The translations under genes were made by a program, and so were the position numbers. Shown piece after piece: positions 52,409 to 60,921 of a DNA stretch of 64,000 nucleotides (position 1 is the stretch's first letter; each line of letters begins with the position of its first letter). Below the pieces are notes generated by a model. It had not been told where the DNA came from. It did no database searches and saw only the letters and a program-made list of their open reading frames with translations. The stretch is taken from assembly GCF_030062155.1 (NCBI RefSeq), contig NZ_CP118267.1:1-64000 (forward strand), given 5' to 3'. Source of the DNA: Pantoea sp. Lij88. Its GTDB lineage: Bacteria; Pseudomonadota; Gammaproteobacteria; Enterobacterales; Enterobacteriaceae.

Positions 52409-52436
52409 AATACGAATGAGGAGGCAAAACGGATGC
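52409..52436 (-). promoter_or_regulatory. Candidate ECF-sigma promoter of the fasciclin operon
   Basis: On the minus strand GCATCC (-35), 16 bases, CGTATT (-10), resembling the SigK consensus I recall from mycobacteria (CCATCC-N16/17-CCGAAT). Immediately upstream (52437-52455) is an A/T palindrome, AAAAAATTT/AAATTTTTT, that could serve as an UP element. Confidence 0.5.
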
Positions 52437-52719
52437 AAAAAATTTTAAATTTTTTTAGCGGGGGATTTAAGGCTTACCGATATGTCATGAGCGCCACCGG
52501 GCAAAATGCACCATAACCAGGTATTTAAATACTGATTCACGTAAAGGTGTGCCGGGCTGACAGCGATGCCACCATGCTGGCAGCCTCTCCCTGACGAAGC
52601 GTTAAGGTCGTCGTCAGATTACCAGCAGCTCCGGCAGGTTAAGGCCATTAACAAGGCCTTTATCAACGCGGAGAAAGGCTATATTGAAATAGCCGATTAC
52701 TGGAAAACTGGACTTAACT

Positions 52720-53238
52720 ATGCGGACAATCGCTGTGGTGCCATACGATGAAAAATGGTCAGAAGCCTTCTGCGCTGAGAGTTTGCTGTTAAAAGATGTG
52801 CTCGGTGAAGTCGCGGTGACTGTTCATCACATTGGCAGTACAGCAGTGCATGGCCTGTCGGCAAAACCCGTGATCGACATACTGCTGGAGGTCTCAACTA
52901 TTGGCGAACTGGATAAGTATCACTCAGCCATGAGCAGCGCCGGATACGTTGCTCGCGGTGAGAACGGCATACCGGGGCGCAGGTATTTCATTAAGGGAAG
53001 CGATCGCCGCAGTCATCATGTTCATGCCTTTGCCTCTGGCGATGAACAGTTAGTCAGGCATTTAGCCTTTCGTGATTATCTCAGGAAAAACAGTGATATT
53101 GCAGCCGCGTATGCGGAGGTAAAACACGCCGCAGCACTGCTCTGTAACAACGATGCGCAAGGCTACAGCGCGCTAAAAGCAAAGTTTATCGAACGTCACC
53201 TGCAGCTCGCACTCACTGAAGGGCATGACAGGAACTAA
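52720..53238 (+). CDS. GrpB/UPF0157 family protein
   Basis: A 172-residue protein of the GrpB group (nucleotidyltransferase-like fold): VVPYDEKWSEAF, HHIGSTAVHGLSAKPVIDILLEV (the G-S-T and D-x-D-type motif), then HVHAFASGDEQLVRHLAFRDYL. Relatives often stand alone or are fused to dephospho-CoA kinases; function is not known. Monocistronic. The 52456-52719 stretch upstream has no gene I can support. Confidence 0.88.
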   Translation: MRTIAVVPYDEKWSEAFCAESLLLKDVLGEVAVTVHHIGSTAVHGLSAKPVIDILLEVSTIGELDKYHSAMSSAGYVARGENGIPGRRYFIKGSDRRSHHVHAFASGDEQLVRHLAFRDYLRKNSDIAAAYAEVKHAAALLCNNDAQGYSALKAKFIERHLQLALTEGHDRN

Positions 53239-53260
53239 GTGGCGCGCCGTGTGGCATAAC

Positions 53261-53782
53261 TTATTTCCGGGCAAAACCCTCAAGCGTTCGCAGCAAATCT
53301 GCCAGGCGCTGGTCCAGTTCTTTGAGTGCACTGGGTGAAATCCCTGAGAGTATCTGTTTCTCATTAGCCACATGCTTTTCGACGGCGCGGTTAATGAGTG
53401 CCAGTCCTTCCGGCGTTAACTGAACCAGCATGCTACGGGCATCATTCGCATTCACCTGCCTGCTGATCAGACTTCTGGACTCCAGCCGTTTGAGACGATG
53501 TGTCATGGTGCCCGACGTCACCATGAGCGCCGAAAACAGCTCTGTCGGACTCAGGCTGAAGGGTTCTCCAGACCGTCGCAGTGTCGCCAGCATATCGAAC
53601 TCCCACATGCTTAATCCCGACTCTGCAAAGCTCGCTTCCAGCTGCTGCTCAATCAGAGCAGTGCAACGTTTAAGCCTTCCCAGCGGACCCATCGGGCTGC
53701 AATCCAGATCGGGACGCTCCTGCAGCCACTGCGCAAGGATGACGTCAACGGCATCACGGGGGGATTCAGTAAAATCGCGCAT
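53261..53782 (-). CDS. MarR-family regulator
   Basis: A 173-residue winged-helix regulator with MWEFDMLATLRRSGEPFSLSPTELFSALMVTSGTMTHRLKRLESRSLI (HTH) and ANDARSMLVQLTPEGLALI (wing). It is divergent from an EamA exporter gene, with two palindromic sites between, so it most likely represses that exporter and itself. Confidence 0.92.
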   Translation of the reverse strand: MRDFTESPRDAVDVILAQWLQERPDLDCSPMGPLGRLKRCTALIEQQLEASFAESGLSMWEFDMLATLRRSGEPFSLSPTELFSALMVTSGTMTHRLKRLESRSLISRQVNANDARSMLVQLTPEGLALINRAVEKHVANEKQILSGISPSALKELDQRLADLLRTLEGFARK

Positions 53783-53786
53783 TTAT

Positions 53787-53798
53787 CTTGATTTCAAG
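53787..53798. promoter_or_regulatory. MarR operator candidate 1
   Basis: CTTGA, TT, TCAAG, just upstream of the MarR start codon; the left half (ATCTTGA) is shared with the second site. Confidence 0.55.
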
Positions 53799-53820
53799 TT
53801 AATTGATCGGCAGGATAATT

Positions 53821-53840
53821 TTATCTTGAATTGAAGATAA
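53821..53840. promoter_or_regulatory. MarR operator candidate 2
   Basis: TTATCTT, GAATTG, AAGATAA: a near-perfect 20-bp palindrome immediately before the ribosome site of the EamA gene, where binding would block transcription. Confidence 0.65.
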
Positions 53841-53847
53841 AGGCAAA

Positions 53848-54720
53848 ATGATGGATTCCTCACTGTCGATTTCCTACTGGCGTGACGTATTGCTGACCTC
53901 TCTGGCCCCTGCTATCTGGGGCTCTACGTATATTGTGGCCACAGAGTTTCTGCCGCCAGATCGGCCCTTTACGGCGGCACTCATCCGGGTACTCCCTGCC
54001 GGCATCCTGCTATTGCTGCTGACACGTCGTCTGCCCGCCTTCCGTGAAACAGGGCGACTGGTCATAATCAGTGCCCTCAATATCGGCTTGTTTCAGTCAC
54101 TGCTGTTCGTGGCAGCCGAGCGTCTGCCCGGTGGCCTGGCCGCAGTGCTGGGGGCTGTTCAGCCGCTTCTGGTGATGGGACTTAACTGGGCGATAGACCG
54201 TCGTGCGCCAGCAAAAGTCACGTTATGGGCTGCGCTTGCGGGCGTGGCAGGGATGACCGTTTTACTGATCTCACCGAAAACAGTGTTTGATCCCGTGGGG
54301 ATTGCGGCGGCTCTGCTGGGTGCCGGATCTATGGCCTCCGGGGTGTGGCTTACCCGTCGCTGGCAGATTAATTTACCCGTCATGGCGCTGACAGGCTGGC
54401 AACTTATTCTGGGCGGGATCATGCTGGCACCTGCAGCATGGCTGATTGATACTCCACTGCCGGTTCTGACATCTTCGCAGTACGCTGCTTACACCTGGCT
54501 GAGCATGGCAGGCGCGTTTATTGCCTATGGTTTATGGTTTCGTGGCATCACGCGTCTTCCAGGTGTAGCAGTCGCTTCTTTAGGATTACTCAGCCCGCTG
54601 GTCGCCGTGCTGCTGGGCTGGATCATCCTTTCGCAGGCATTCAGCGGCACGGCATTTTGTGGATTAATTATCGTGCTGACCAGCGTACTCATCGTGCAGC
54701 GCACATCTGCCTCTTCATGA
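53848..54720 (+). CDS. EamA/DMT-family exporter
   Basis: A 290-residue transporter with ten predicted helices in two EamA repeats, about residues 12-140 and 152-288. Motif PAIWGSTYIVATEFLPPDRP near the N-terminus is typical of these metabolite exporters. ATG 53851 is an equally good start. The divergent MarR regulator suggests induction by its substrate, which is unknown. Confidence 0.9.
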   Translation: MMDSSLSISYWRDVLLTSLAPAIWGSTYIVATEFLPPDRPFTAALIRVLPAGILLLLLTRRLPAFRETGRLVIISALNIGLFQSLLFVAAERLPGGLAAVLGAVQPLLVMGLNWAIDRRAPAKVTLWAALAGVAGMTVLLISPKTVFDPVGIAAALLGAGSMASGVWLTRRWQINLPVMALTGWQLILGGIMLAPAAWLIDTPLPVLTSSQYAAYTWLSMAGAFIAYGLWFRGITRLPGVAVASLGLLSPLVAVLLGWIILSQAFSGTAFCGLIIVLTSVLIVQRTSASS

Positions 54721-54847
54721 GTGCTCTTTAGTGTCCGGCTCTGCACAGGGTGACGGTCGTTTTTCTCTTTAAACCAACCTCACCCGTAAACCAGGCGAAG
54801 TGCTCAAACCTTTTCCAGACAAGGAGTGCCAGCATAAAGACGGACGT

Positions 54848-55375
54848 TTATTGCACTGGTCTGTTCCAGGGCATTTTTTGCAGCAGAGTCGCCATCCCGC
54901 AAAAACCGGTGACGCCGGAGAAAACTAACCCTGCGCCGATAAAACCTGAGAGCAAAAATAGCCGGCTATCCACGGCATAACCCAGGATCACCCCCAGGAG
55001 AATAAGCATGCCTGCGGTGATATGAACCTGTCTGATGACGGGGAGTGGCTGTTTTTTATCTTCAGTCGTCGGGAGTGCGGCACCCTTCCACGCATTAATG
55101 CCGCCTGACATCAGGAACACTTTCCCGGAACTGACAGCCTTCATGAGTTCGTCAGCATGATGAGTGGTTCGCATCCCGGCCTGACAATGAAAAATTACCG
55201 ACTGCTGGCCTGAACCTTCGACAGTTTTACCTTTGGTGATTTCTGTCAGCGGCAGAGAGATCGCTTGCGGAATGTGTTCCCTCAGATAATCCGTACGATC
55301 GCGGATATCAATCAGCAATGCTCCCTGTTCGAGAAGCTGACTGGCTTGCAGTGGCGATAAGGTTTCAGGCTTCAT
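54848..55375 (-). CDS. ygaP: YgaP-like membrane rhodanese
   Basis: A 175-residue protein. The N-terminal rhodanese domain (about 1-108) has catalytic Cys in CQAGMRT, and two C-terminal transmembrane helices (about 118-162) follow, the same plan and length as E. coli YgaP (174 residues), an inner-membrane sulphurtransferase. Its start overlaps the ygaV stop by 4 bases. Confidence 0.9.
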   Translation of the reverse strand: MKPETLSPLQASQLLEQGALLIDIRDRTDYLREHIPQAISLPLTEITKGKTVEGSGQQSVIFHCQAGMRTTHHADELMKAVSSGKVFLMSGGINAWKGAALPTTEDKKQPLPVIRQVHITAGMLILLGVILGYAVDSRLFLLSGFIGAGLVFSGVTGFCGMATLLQKMPWNRPVQ

Positions 55376-55689
55376 TTAAAATCCTCCGGGCAGTAAATCT
55401 CTTTTAACGTGGACACCACTTTTTTGACCGCGTCGTCTTTGATGAAATAGTTCACCCTTTGCGCCACCCTCGAAGACTCAATCAGACCGTCCTCTTTCAT
55501 TTTCGCCAGATGCTGAGACGTGGCAGAAGGCGTCAGACCGCTCTGCCGGGCCAGCTCCCCTGACGATGTGCCGGGTTTTTCGATAAGGATGCAGAGGATT
55601 AACAGTCGATGGCTGTTACTCATCGACTTTAGCAACGTAGTTGCCAGCGACGCGCTTTCCTGCAACCGAACAAGCTGACTGTTTTTCAT
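55372..55689 (-). CDS. ygaV: YgaV-like ArsR-family regulator
   Basis: A 105-residue ArsR/SmtB-type repressor: LLKSMSNSHRLLILCILIEKPGTSSGELARQSGLTPSATSQHLAKMKEDGLIES. This is close to E. coli YgaV (99 residues), which regulates ygaVP and senses tributyltin or sulphide. One Cys lies in the HTH-preceding helix (ILCIL) and one near the C-terminus (YCPED), the positions used for sulphur sensing in relatives. Operon with ygaP. Confidence 0.9.
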   Translation of the reverse strand: MKNSQLVRLQESASLATTLLKSMSNSHRLLILCILIEKPGTSSGELARQSGLTPSATSQHLAKMKEDGLIESSRVAQRVNYFIKDDAVKKVVSTLKEIYCPEDFK

Positions 55690-55704
55690 TTCATCACTTT
55701 AGCA

Positions 55705-55722
55705 TTATCTAAATTAAGATAA
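55705..55722. promoter_or_regulatory. Probable YgaV operator
   Basis: TTATCT, AAATTA, AGATAA: a 6-6-6 palindrome 16 bp upstream of ygaV, fitting ArsR-family autoregulation. Confidence 0.6.
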
Positions 55723-55870
55723 CCCTAAAATAAGCAGAGGCCGGATGCAATAACTGTTTTTGCAGGTCGTATGGGCTGCTAAACAGGCAGCGTGCATTCA
55801 CTGCTTAATTTCCCGATTTGCTTCCCCTGCCTTTTCGCGGAACCGGATGTTGCCGAACTGTGAGTCACAT

Positions 55871-55891
55871 CTTGTTTACATAACAAACAAG
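55871..55891. promoter_or_regulatory. Inverted repeat upstream of the SMP-30/MFS operon
   Basis: CTTGTTT, 7 bases (ACATAAC), AAACAAG, about 137 bp upstream of the SMP-30 gene. Candidate operator; no regulator gene is adjacent. Confidence 0.5.
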
Positions 55892-56027
55892 CTCGCAACA
55901 CTAGCGTCATCGTGAATATCGTGGATATAGTAATTTCATTATGTACAACCCTGTTTCACTCTGTAAAACAAGCTGCGAGATACGCTATGTCTGTTTTTGA
56001 AAAAACCACCCAGAAGGAACGCATTTC

Positions 56028-56960
56028 ATGATGTATCTGACACAGGCAGATGTCAGGCAGACGTCGATTTTCTCCCGCCTGCCTGACCGTTTCCGCTTAC
56101 CCGATAGCAATAATGCCTGGGCGGTCGCAAATCGCGGGGGGCAACTGACCGACTCGTTCCTGGAAGGGCCGGTCTGGCATCCATCAGGTTGTCTCTATCT
56201 GACCGATATACCCTATGGCCGTATATTCCGTGTCGATATGACGGGCAACTGGGAGCTCATTGTGCAATACGACGGCGAACCCAACGGCATGAAACTCGTC
56301 GATCCGGATACGCTTTTAATTACGGATTATCGTCACGGGATAATGAAACTTTGCCTCAAAACGCAAACCGTGACGCCATGGCTGGCTCGTCGTAATAGCG
56401 AGAGTTTTCGTGGTGTTAATGATTTAACGACCGATAGCCACGGCAATCTCTATTTCACCGATCAGGGACAAACGGGACTCCATGATCCAACCGGACGTGT
56501 TTACCGGCTCAGCCAGGACGGAAGACTGGATATGCTGCTGGCCAACTGCCCCAGCCCGAACGGACTGGTTCTGTCGCCAGATGAAAAAGCGCTCTATGTC
56601 GCGATGACGCGTGGCAATTCAGTCTGGCGTGTGCCGCTGCAGCGCGATGGTTCGGTCAGCAAAGTCAGTCAGTATTTTACTTCACACGGTCCCAGCGGTC
56701 CTGATGGGCTGGCTATCAACGCGAACGGTGAGTTGCTGATTGCAAACCCAGGTCTGGGCCGCGTCTGGCTGCTTAACGATCTGGCTGAGCCCGCAGAAAT
56801 TCTCACCAGCCCTGTCGGACGCTCCAGCACCAACCTCTGTTTTGGCGGTGAAAATTTGCAGCAGCTTTTTATTACCGAATCGGTCAGCGGCAGCATTCTC
56901 ACCTGCTCAATGAAAACACCAGGCCACCCACTGCCCTTTATTTCCACTGATTTTCTCTAA
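56028..56960 (+). CDS. SMP-30/gluconolactonase-like hydrolase
   Basis: A 310-residue six-bladed beta-propeller of the SMP-30/LRE family. Typical motifs are LEGPVWHPSGCLYLTDIPYGRIFRVD (metal-ligand Glu), GVNDLTTDSHGNLYFTDQGQ, NCPSPNGLVLSPDEKALYVAMT (Asn ligand) and GPDGLAINANGELLIANPG (Asp ligand). Such enzymes hydrolyse sugar or other lactones. It lies 38 bases upstream of an ACS-family MFS transporter, which suggests import and lactone hydrolysis of a sugar acid or aromatic compound. Confidence 0.9.
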   Translation: MMYLTQADVRQTSIFSRLPDRFRLPDSNNAWAVANRGGQLTDSFLEGPVWHPSGCLYLTDIPYGRIFRVDMTGNWELIVQYDGEPNGMKLVDPDTLLITDYRHGIMKLCLKTQTVTPWLARRNSESFRGVNDLTTDSHGNLYFTDQGQTGLHDPTGRVYRLSQDGRLDMLLANCPSPNGLVLSPDEKALYVAMTRGNSVWRVPLQRDGSVSKVSQYFTSHGPSGPDGLAINANGELLIANPGLGRVWLLNDLAEPAEILTSPVGRSSTNLCFGGENLQQLFITESVSGSILTCSMKTPGHPLPFISTDFL

Positions 56961-56998
56961 GAATAACTCTGCGTTTTCTGAACGCAGCGGAGGCACCC

Positions 56999-58354
56999 AT
57001 GAATCTGCATTCTGTAAGCGCGGGCTCACCTGCTGAGCCGGAGGCTGTGTCCGGCCCCCGTGAAGAAATGAGTCAAACGGATTATGAACAAAGCGAACTG
57101 GCGGCAGGTAAAGCGTTTCGCCGTATCCTGCCGTTTATCTTCATCTGTTACGTCGTCAGTTATCTGGACCGCACTAACGTCAGTTTCGCTGCACTGGGCA
57201 TGAATGCCGATCTGGGCATCACGGCTGAGCAGTTCGGCTTCGGGGCAGGCATGTTTTTTATCGGCTATTTCCTGTTTGAGGTGCCCAGCAATCTGATCAT
57301 GCAAAAAGTCGGCGCCCGTATCTGGATCGCCCGCATCATGATCTCATGGGGAATCATCTCCATGGCGACGGCCTTCGTCACCGGTCCCGCCAGCTTTGCC
57401 TTTGCCCGTTTCTGTCTGGGCGTCGCGGAAGCAGGATTCACACCCGGTATTTACCTGTTCTTCACTTACTGGTTTCCCGGAACCTGGCGCGCAAAAATTA
57501 CGGCGGCATTTTTAGTCGGCATCCCCGTGGCGAATATCATCGGTGCCCCTTTATCCGGGATGCTGATGCAAATCACCGGGCATGAACATATCCGAAACTG
57601 GCAGTGGTTACTGATGCTGGAAGGTTTCCCGGCGGTTATCCTGGGCATCATCTGCCTGTTCTTCCTGAACGATCATCCGGCGAAAGCTAACTGGTTAACC
57701 GACACGGAAAAAACATTGCTGAGCAGGCGGCTGGAAAATGAACAGCAGAAGATTGAAAAGGCGCACGGTTCCAGCATGCGTGATGCGCTGCGAAATCCCC
57801 TGCTCTATCTGCTTGCGTTCATTAACTTCTGCGGCATTGTCGGTTCTATTGGTGTGGGCCTCTGGATGCCGCAGATCATTAAACAGATGGGCGTCAGTCA
57901 TACCGCCACCGGCTTTCTGACGGCGTTACCTTATATCTGTGGCGCAGTCGGGATGCTGTTCTGGGCACAGCGGGCCAATGCATCCGGAAACCGCATTCGC
58001 TGGATTAGCGCAGCGCTGGTTATCGCCGCGCTTGCACTGGCTTCGAGTGCCGTCGTGGATCAACCCGTCATGAAGATGATTGCGCTCTGTTTCACCGTGA
58101 GCGGCATCCTGGCCTTTCAGGCTTCATTCTGGGCTCTGCCTTCCGGTTTTCTGACAGGAAGCGCAGCCGCAGGCGGATTAGCGATGATTGTCTCTGTCGG
58201 CAACCTGGGCGGATTTGTCGGCCCTTCCCTGATTGGTTATATCCGCCAGACGAGCGGTGAGTTTATGTGGGCGCTGCTGGCAGTTTCCGCCGTGTTGCTG
58301 GTGGGCGCACTTGCCGTGGCACTGGTCAAAGACCCTTATGGCAAAGGCGTGTGA
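56999..58354 (+). CDS. ACS-family MFS transporter (anion:cation symporter)
   Basis: A 451-residue 12-helix transporter of the phthalate/galactonate permease type: ILPFIFICYVVSYLDRTNVSFAALGMN, FEVPSNLIMQKVGARIWIARIMISWG and FCLGVAEAGFTPGIYLFFTYWFP are typical. It carries an N-terminal tail of about 40 residues. It probably imports an organic anion processed by the upstream SMP-30-like hydrolase. Followed by a terminator. Confidence 0.92.
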   Translation: MNLHSVSAGSPAEPEAVSGPREEMSQTDYEQSELAAGKAFRRILPFIFICYVVSYLDRTNVSFAALGMNADLGITAEQFGFGAGMFFIGYFLFEVPSNLIMQKVGARIWIARIMISWGIISMATAFVTGPASFAFARFCLGVAEAGFTPGIYLFFTYWFPGTWRAKITAAFLVGIPVANIIGAPLSGMLMQITGHEHIRNWQWLLMLEGFPAVILGIICLFFLNDHPAKANWLTDTEKTLLSRRLENEQQKIEKAHGSSMRDALRNPLLYLLAFINFCGIVGSIGVGLWMPQIIKQMGVSHTATGFLTALPYICGAVGMLFWAQRANASGNRIRWISAALVIAALALASSAVVDQPVMKMIALCFTVSGILAFQASFWALPSGFLTGSAAAGGLAMIVSVGNLGGFVGPSLIGYIRQTSGEFMWALLAVSAVLLVGALAVALVKDPYGKGV

Positions 58355-58365
58355 CAGCAGAGGTG

Positions 58366-58387
58366 AAAGGCGCCCCGGCGCCTTTTT
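58366..58387 (+). terminator. Intrinsic terminator
   Basis: AAAGGCGCC paired with GGCGCCTTT, followed by further Ts (TTTTT in all). Confidence 0.88.
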
Positions 58388-58544
58388 GCTTTCGCCGGCA
58401 GCATTGCGGGCTGCTATCCGGCCCGCCCGGAAGCGAAGATCAGAGACTCTTAATATCACTGCATTCCATCAGTAAATCAGCTTCAGGATAAGCCGCGTCA
58501 GGGCAATGAAGAGTGTGAGATTTTGAGGCGTTTTTTTAGACGAT

Positions 58545-59228
58545 TTATACCGCCCTGACGACAGCCATCACGAATCCATCCCACCCTTTTTCACCCACGG
58601 TCTGAATCGCTGTGGCATCCAGCCGCGTGTCTTCAGAAATCATCTGAATAAATTTTCGCAGGCCTGTGACGTTGGGATTACGACTTTCATCATCGATCAC
58701 GCTGCCGCCGCGCACCGTGTTATCACCGACGATGACAGTACCTGGCTGCGATAATCTGATTGCCCATTCCAGATAATGCGGATTATTCACTTTATCGGCA
58801 TCGATAAAAATCAGGTCAAAGGGACCTTTCAGAGTGGGTAAGACGTCCAGCGCAGCGCCGATGTGCAGACTGACGCGTTCACTCAGCCCGGCATTGCTTA
58901 TATTCTGGCGAGCCACCTCAGCATGATGTTTATTGAACTCAATGGTCGTTACGCTTCCCTTTGGCGGCAGAGCTTTGGCCATCCATAGAGTGCTGTAACC
59001 GCCAAGCGTGCCTATTTCAAGAACGTGGGCAGCACGTGACATTTGAATAAACAGGGACAGCATTTTTCCCTGTAAAGCGGAGACATCGTGCGTGGGTAAT
59101 CCCTGCTGTGCGTTGTTATTAAGCGCATTAATCAACTCGGGATCCTGTGGCGCGAGTTTCTCAGAAAACCAGGCATCGACCTGTGCCCATTTATCTGAAT
59201 CCTGCGCGGGATAAGCAGGGGTTCTCAT
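58545..59228 (-). CDS. Class I SAM-dependent O-methyltransferase
   Basis: A 227-residue catechol-OMT-like methyltransferase (Methyltransf_3). SAM motif I is VLEIGTLGGYSTLWMAKAL (about 68-86), the acidic residue in VTTIEFNKHHA binds the ribose, and FDLIFIDADKVNNPHYLEWA holds the metal-binding Asp. Substrate unknown; relatives methylate catechols or flavonoids. Monocistronic, with a long inverted repeat 48 bases upstream. Confidence 0.9.
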   Translation of the reverse strand: MRTPAYPAQDSDKWAQVDAWFSEKLAPQDPELINALNNNAQQGLPTHDVSALQGKMLSLFIQMSRAAHVLEIGTLGGYSTLWMAKALPPKGSVTTIEFNKHHAEVARQNISNAGLSERVSLHIGAALDVLPTLKGPFDLIFIDADKVNNPHYLEWAIRLSQPGTVIVGDNTVRGGSVIDDESRNPNVTGLRKFIQMISEDTRLDATAIQTVGEKGWDGFVMAVVRAV

Positions 59229-59275
59229 TTGCTTTTATTCTCCATAAAGGCTCTGAAAGAGCTTATACGCCTTTT

Positions 59276-59314
59276 GTTGCAGGTGCCTGACAGCCAGACT
59301 CAGGCACCTGCAAC
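59276..59314. repeat. 15-bp perfect inverted repeat
   Basis: Arm GTTGCAGGTGCCTGA with its exact complement across a 9-base loop, between two minus-strand genes. No T-run on either strand, so not a typical intrinsic terminator. Confidence 0.75.
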
Positions 59315-59364
59315 GCCGTTATTGGGCTGAAAGCATTAACTTAAGAGTGTGTAATCCTGGCAAT

Positions 59365-60315
59365 TCAGATCACATGTGACCTATCGCCATTAAAGTAACG
59401 CACAACATTATCAAACGCCGTTCTGAAATAGAGTTCATAGCTGGCCTTCTCGACATATCCCAGATGCGGCGTACAAAGCACATTCGGCATCTGCAGGTAA
59501 GGATGCTGCGTGTTGTAAATCGGTTCTTCTTCATAAACGTCCAGTGCCGCAAATCCGGGCCGTCCCTCTTTCAGGGCGTTCAGCAACGCGCCTTCAGCAA
59601 CAAGCTCAGCACGGCTGGTATTCACGAATAACGCCTCCGTTTTCATCAACGCGAGATCGGCAGGCGTGATATTGCCTTCGGTTGCTGCCACCAGCCTTTG
59701 GTGTACGGTTAACACATCACTGGTGGCGAAAAATTGCTCGCGACTTTCAGGAACCCGCCATCCGTCAGCACGCGCCTCTTCCTGTGCTCGCAGACTTCCC
59801 CATATCTGCACCTGCATGCCAAAAACGGCTGCAAAAGACGCGATACGTTTACCTATTTTCCCATAGCCCAGAATGCCGATGACCTGATTGTGAACCGCCG
59901 AGCCGATTTCTGTTTGCCAGTGTCCCTGAGCCATTGCATTCACCGACGAGACTAATTTCCTGCGGGAGGCCATGATCAACAGCCAGGTCAACTCAGCAGG
60001 CGCAACAGGAGATCCCGTCCCTTCCACAATGGCAACACCTGCCCGCGTGCAGGCATCAATATCGACATTTCTGGCTAACTTTCCCGTCTGGCTGATTAAT
60101 TTAAGTTCTGGCGTGCGTCGCAGAAAGGCCTCATCAATCACGGTTCTTTCCCGGATAAGAATTAATGCCTTTGCAGAGGATAAATGATGATCAGCCATCG
60201 AATCCTTGCTGAGGTCTCCTAATGCTGAACACTGGAAGTTTTCATCCTGCTGCAGGAAATCCAGCTGCTGAGTTGCAAGCTGATAATCATCGGGGATCAC
60301 AATATGAATGGCCAT
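59365..60315 (-). CDS. D-2-hydroxyacid dehydrogenase family protein
   Basis: A 316-residue NAD-dependent dehydrogenase. Rossmann motif GILGYGKIGKRIA is at about 147-159. Catalytic Arg is in NTSRAELV, Glu in DVYEEEPI and His in CTPHLGYV, the standard triad. It is related to phosphoglycerate dehydrogenase-like enzymes of broad specificity. I chose ATG 60315, preceded by GAGGG; upstream in-frame ATGs add unconserved residues. Monocistronic. Confidence 0.9.
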   Translation of the reverse strand: MAIHIVIPDDYQLATQQLDFLQQDENFQCSALGDLSKDSMADHHLSSAKALILIRERTVIDEAFLRRTPELKLISQTGKLARNVDIDACTRAGVAIVEGTGSPVAPAELTWLLIMASRRKLVSSVNAMAQGHWQTEIGSAVHNQVIGILGYGKIGKRIASFAAVFGMQVQIWGSLRAQEEARADGWRVPESREQFFATSDVLTVHQRLVAATEGNITPADLALMKTEALFVNTSRAELVAEGALLNALKEGRPGFAALDVYEEEPIYNTQHPYLQMPNVLCTPHLGYVEKASYELYFRTAFDNVVRYFNGDRSHVI

Positions 60316-60921
60316 CAAAACCCTCATTAACGGTAACTTACGCAAACGCTTAATTTTCAGTCAAGTTGTACCACGCCAACGACGCCAGAACTCGCTCTCG
60401 TTCACGATATTTTACAACATGATATGAATGCCCTCGTGCGTGAGCTTCAACCCGCTTTACCATCCTGGCTGACGGCCCCTGATACTCCCCCGTAATCGCC
60501 ACAGGTTGCCAGCATCGAATCGGATATCACATCAACGTTTTGTACGGGGCTAACTGCACACCCACACTGAGATTCTTTTTCCCGAATTTACCCCAATGTC
60601 AGAATGTGTTGGGATGCTCAATTAAACGTCCTGCGATTACGATGTAATGAAAAGTGAGCCTTAGCCGATAACGATAATTAACATGAAACGGCATTCCGGG
60701 TCAGACGCTATAATTTGACATTAATGACATTACAATATTACTGAATCGGCAATGTTAAATAAGTCTTAATATATTCAGCTCCTGAAGCAATAACGCGCTA
60801 AATAGTCGGGTTATCACTTTAAAAAAGTCATTCTCTGAAAATGTTGCTGAATATTACCATTCGTAAGCCCTGCAGAATCTTTCTGTTAACCGGCTGAATA
60901 TCAGGTCTTTCCAGGAATAAA
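60316..60921. other. Long intergenic region
   Basis: About 600 bases between divergent genes, AT-rich toward the EAL gene. I found no credible reading frame, RNA gene or strong inverted repeat; it presumably carries the promoters of both genes. Confidence 0.5.

Noticed and set aside
52566..52751. 61-codon frame before grpB
   Set aside because: No ribosome site, no recognisable feature, and it runs into the GrpB coding sequence in another frame.
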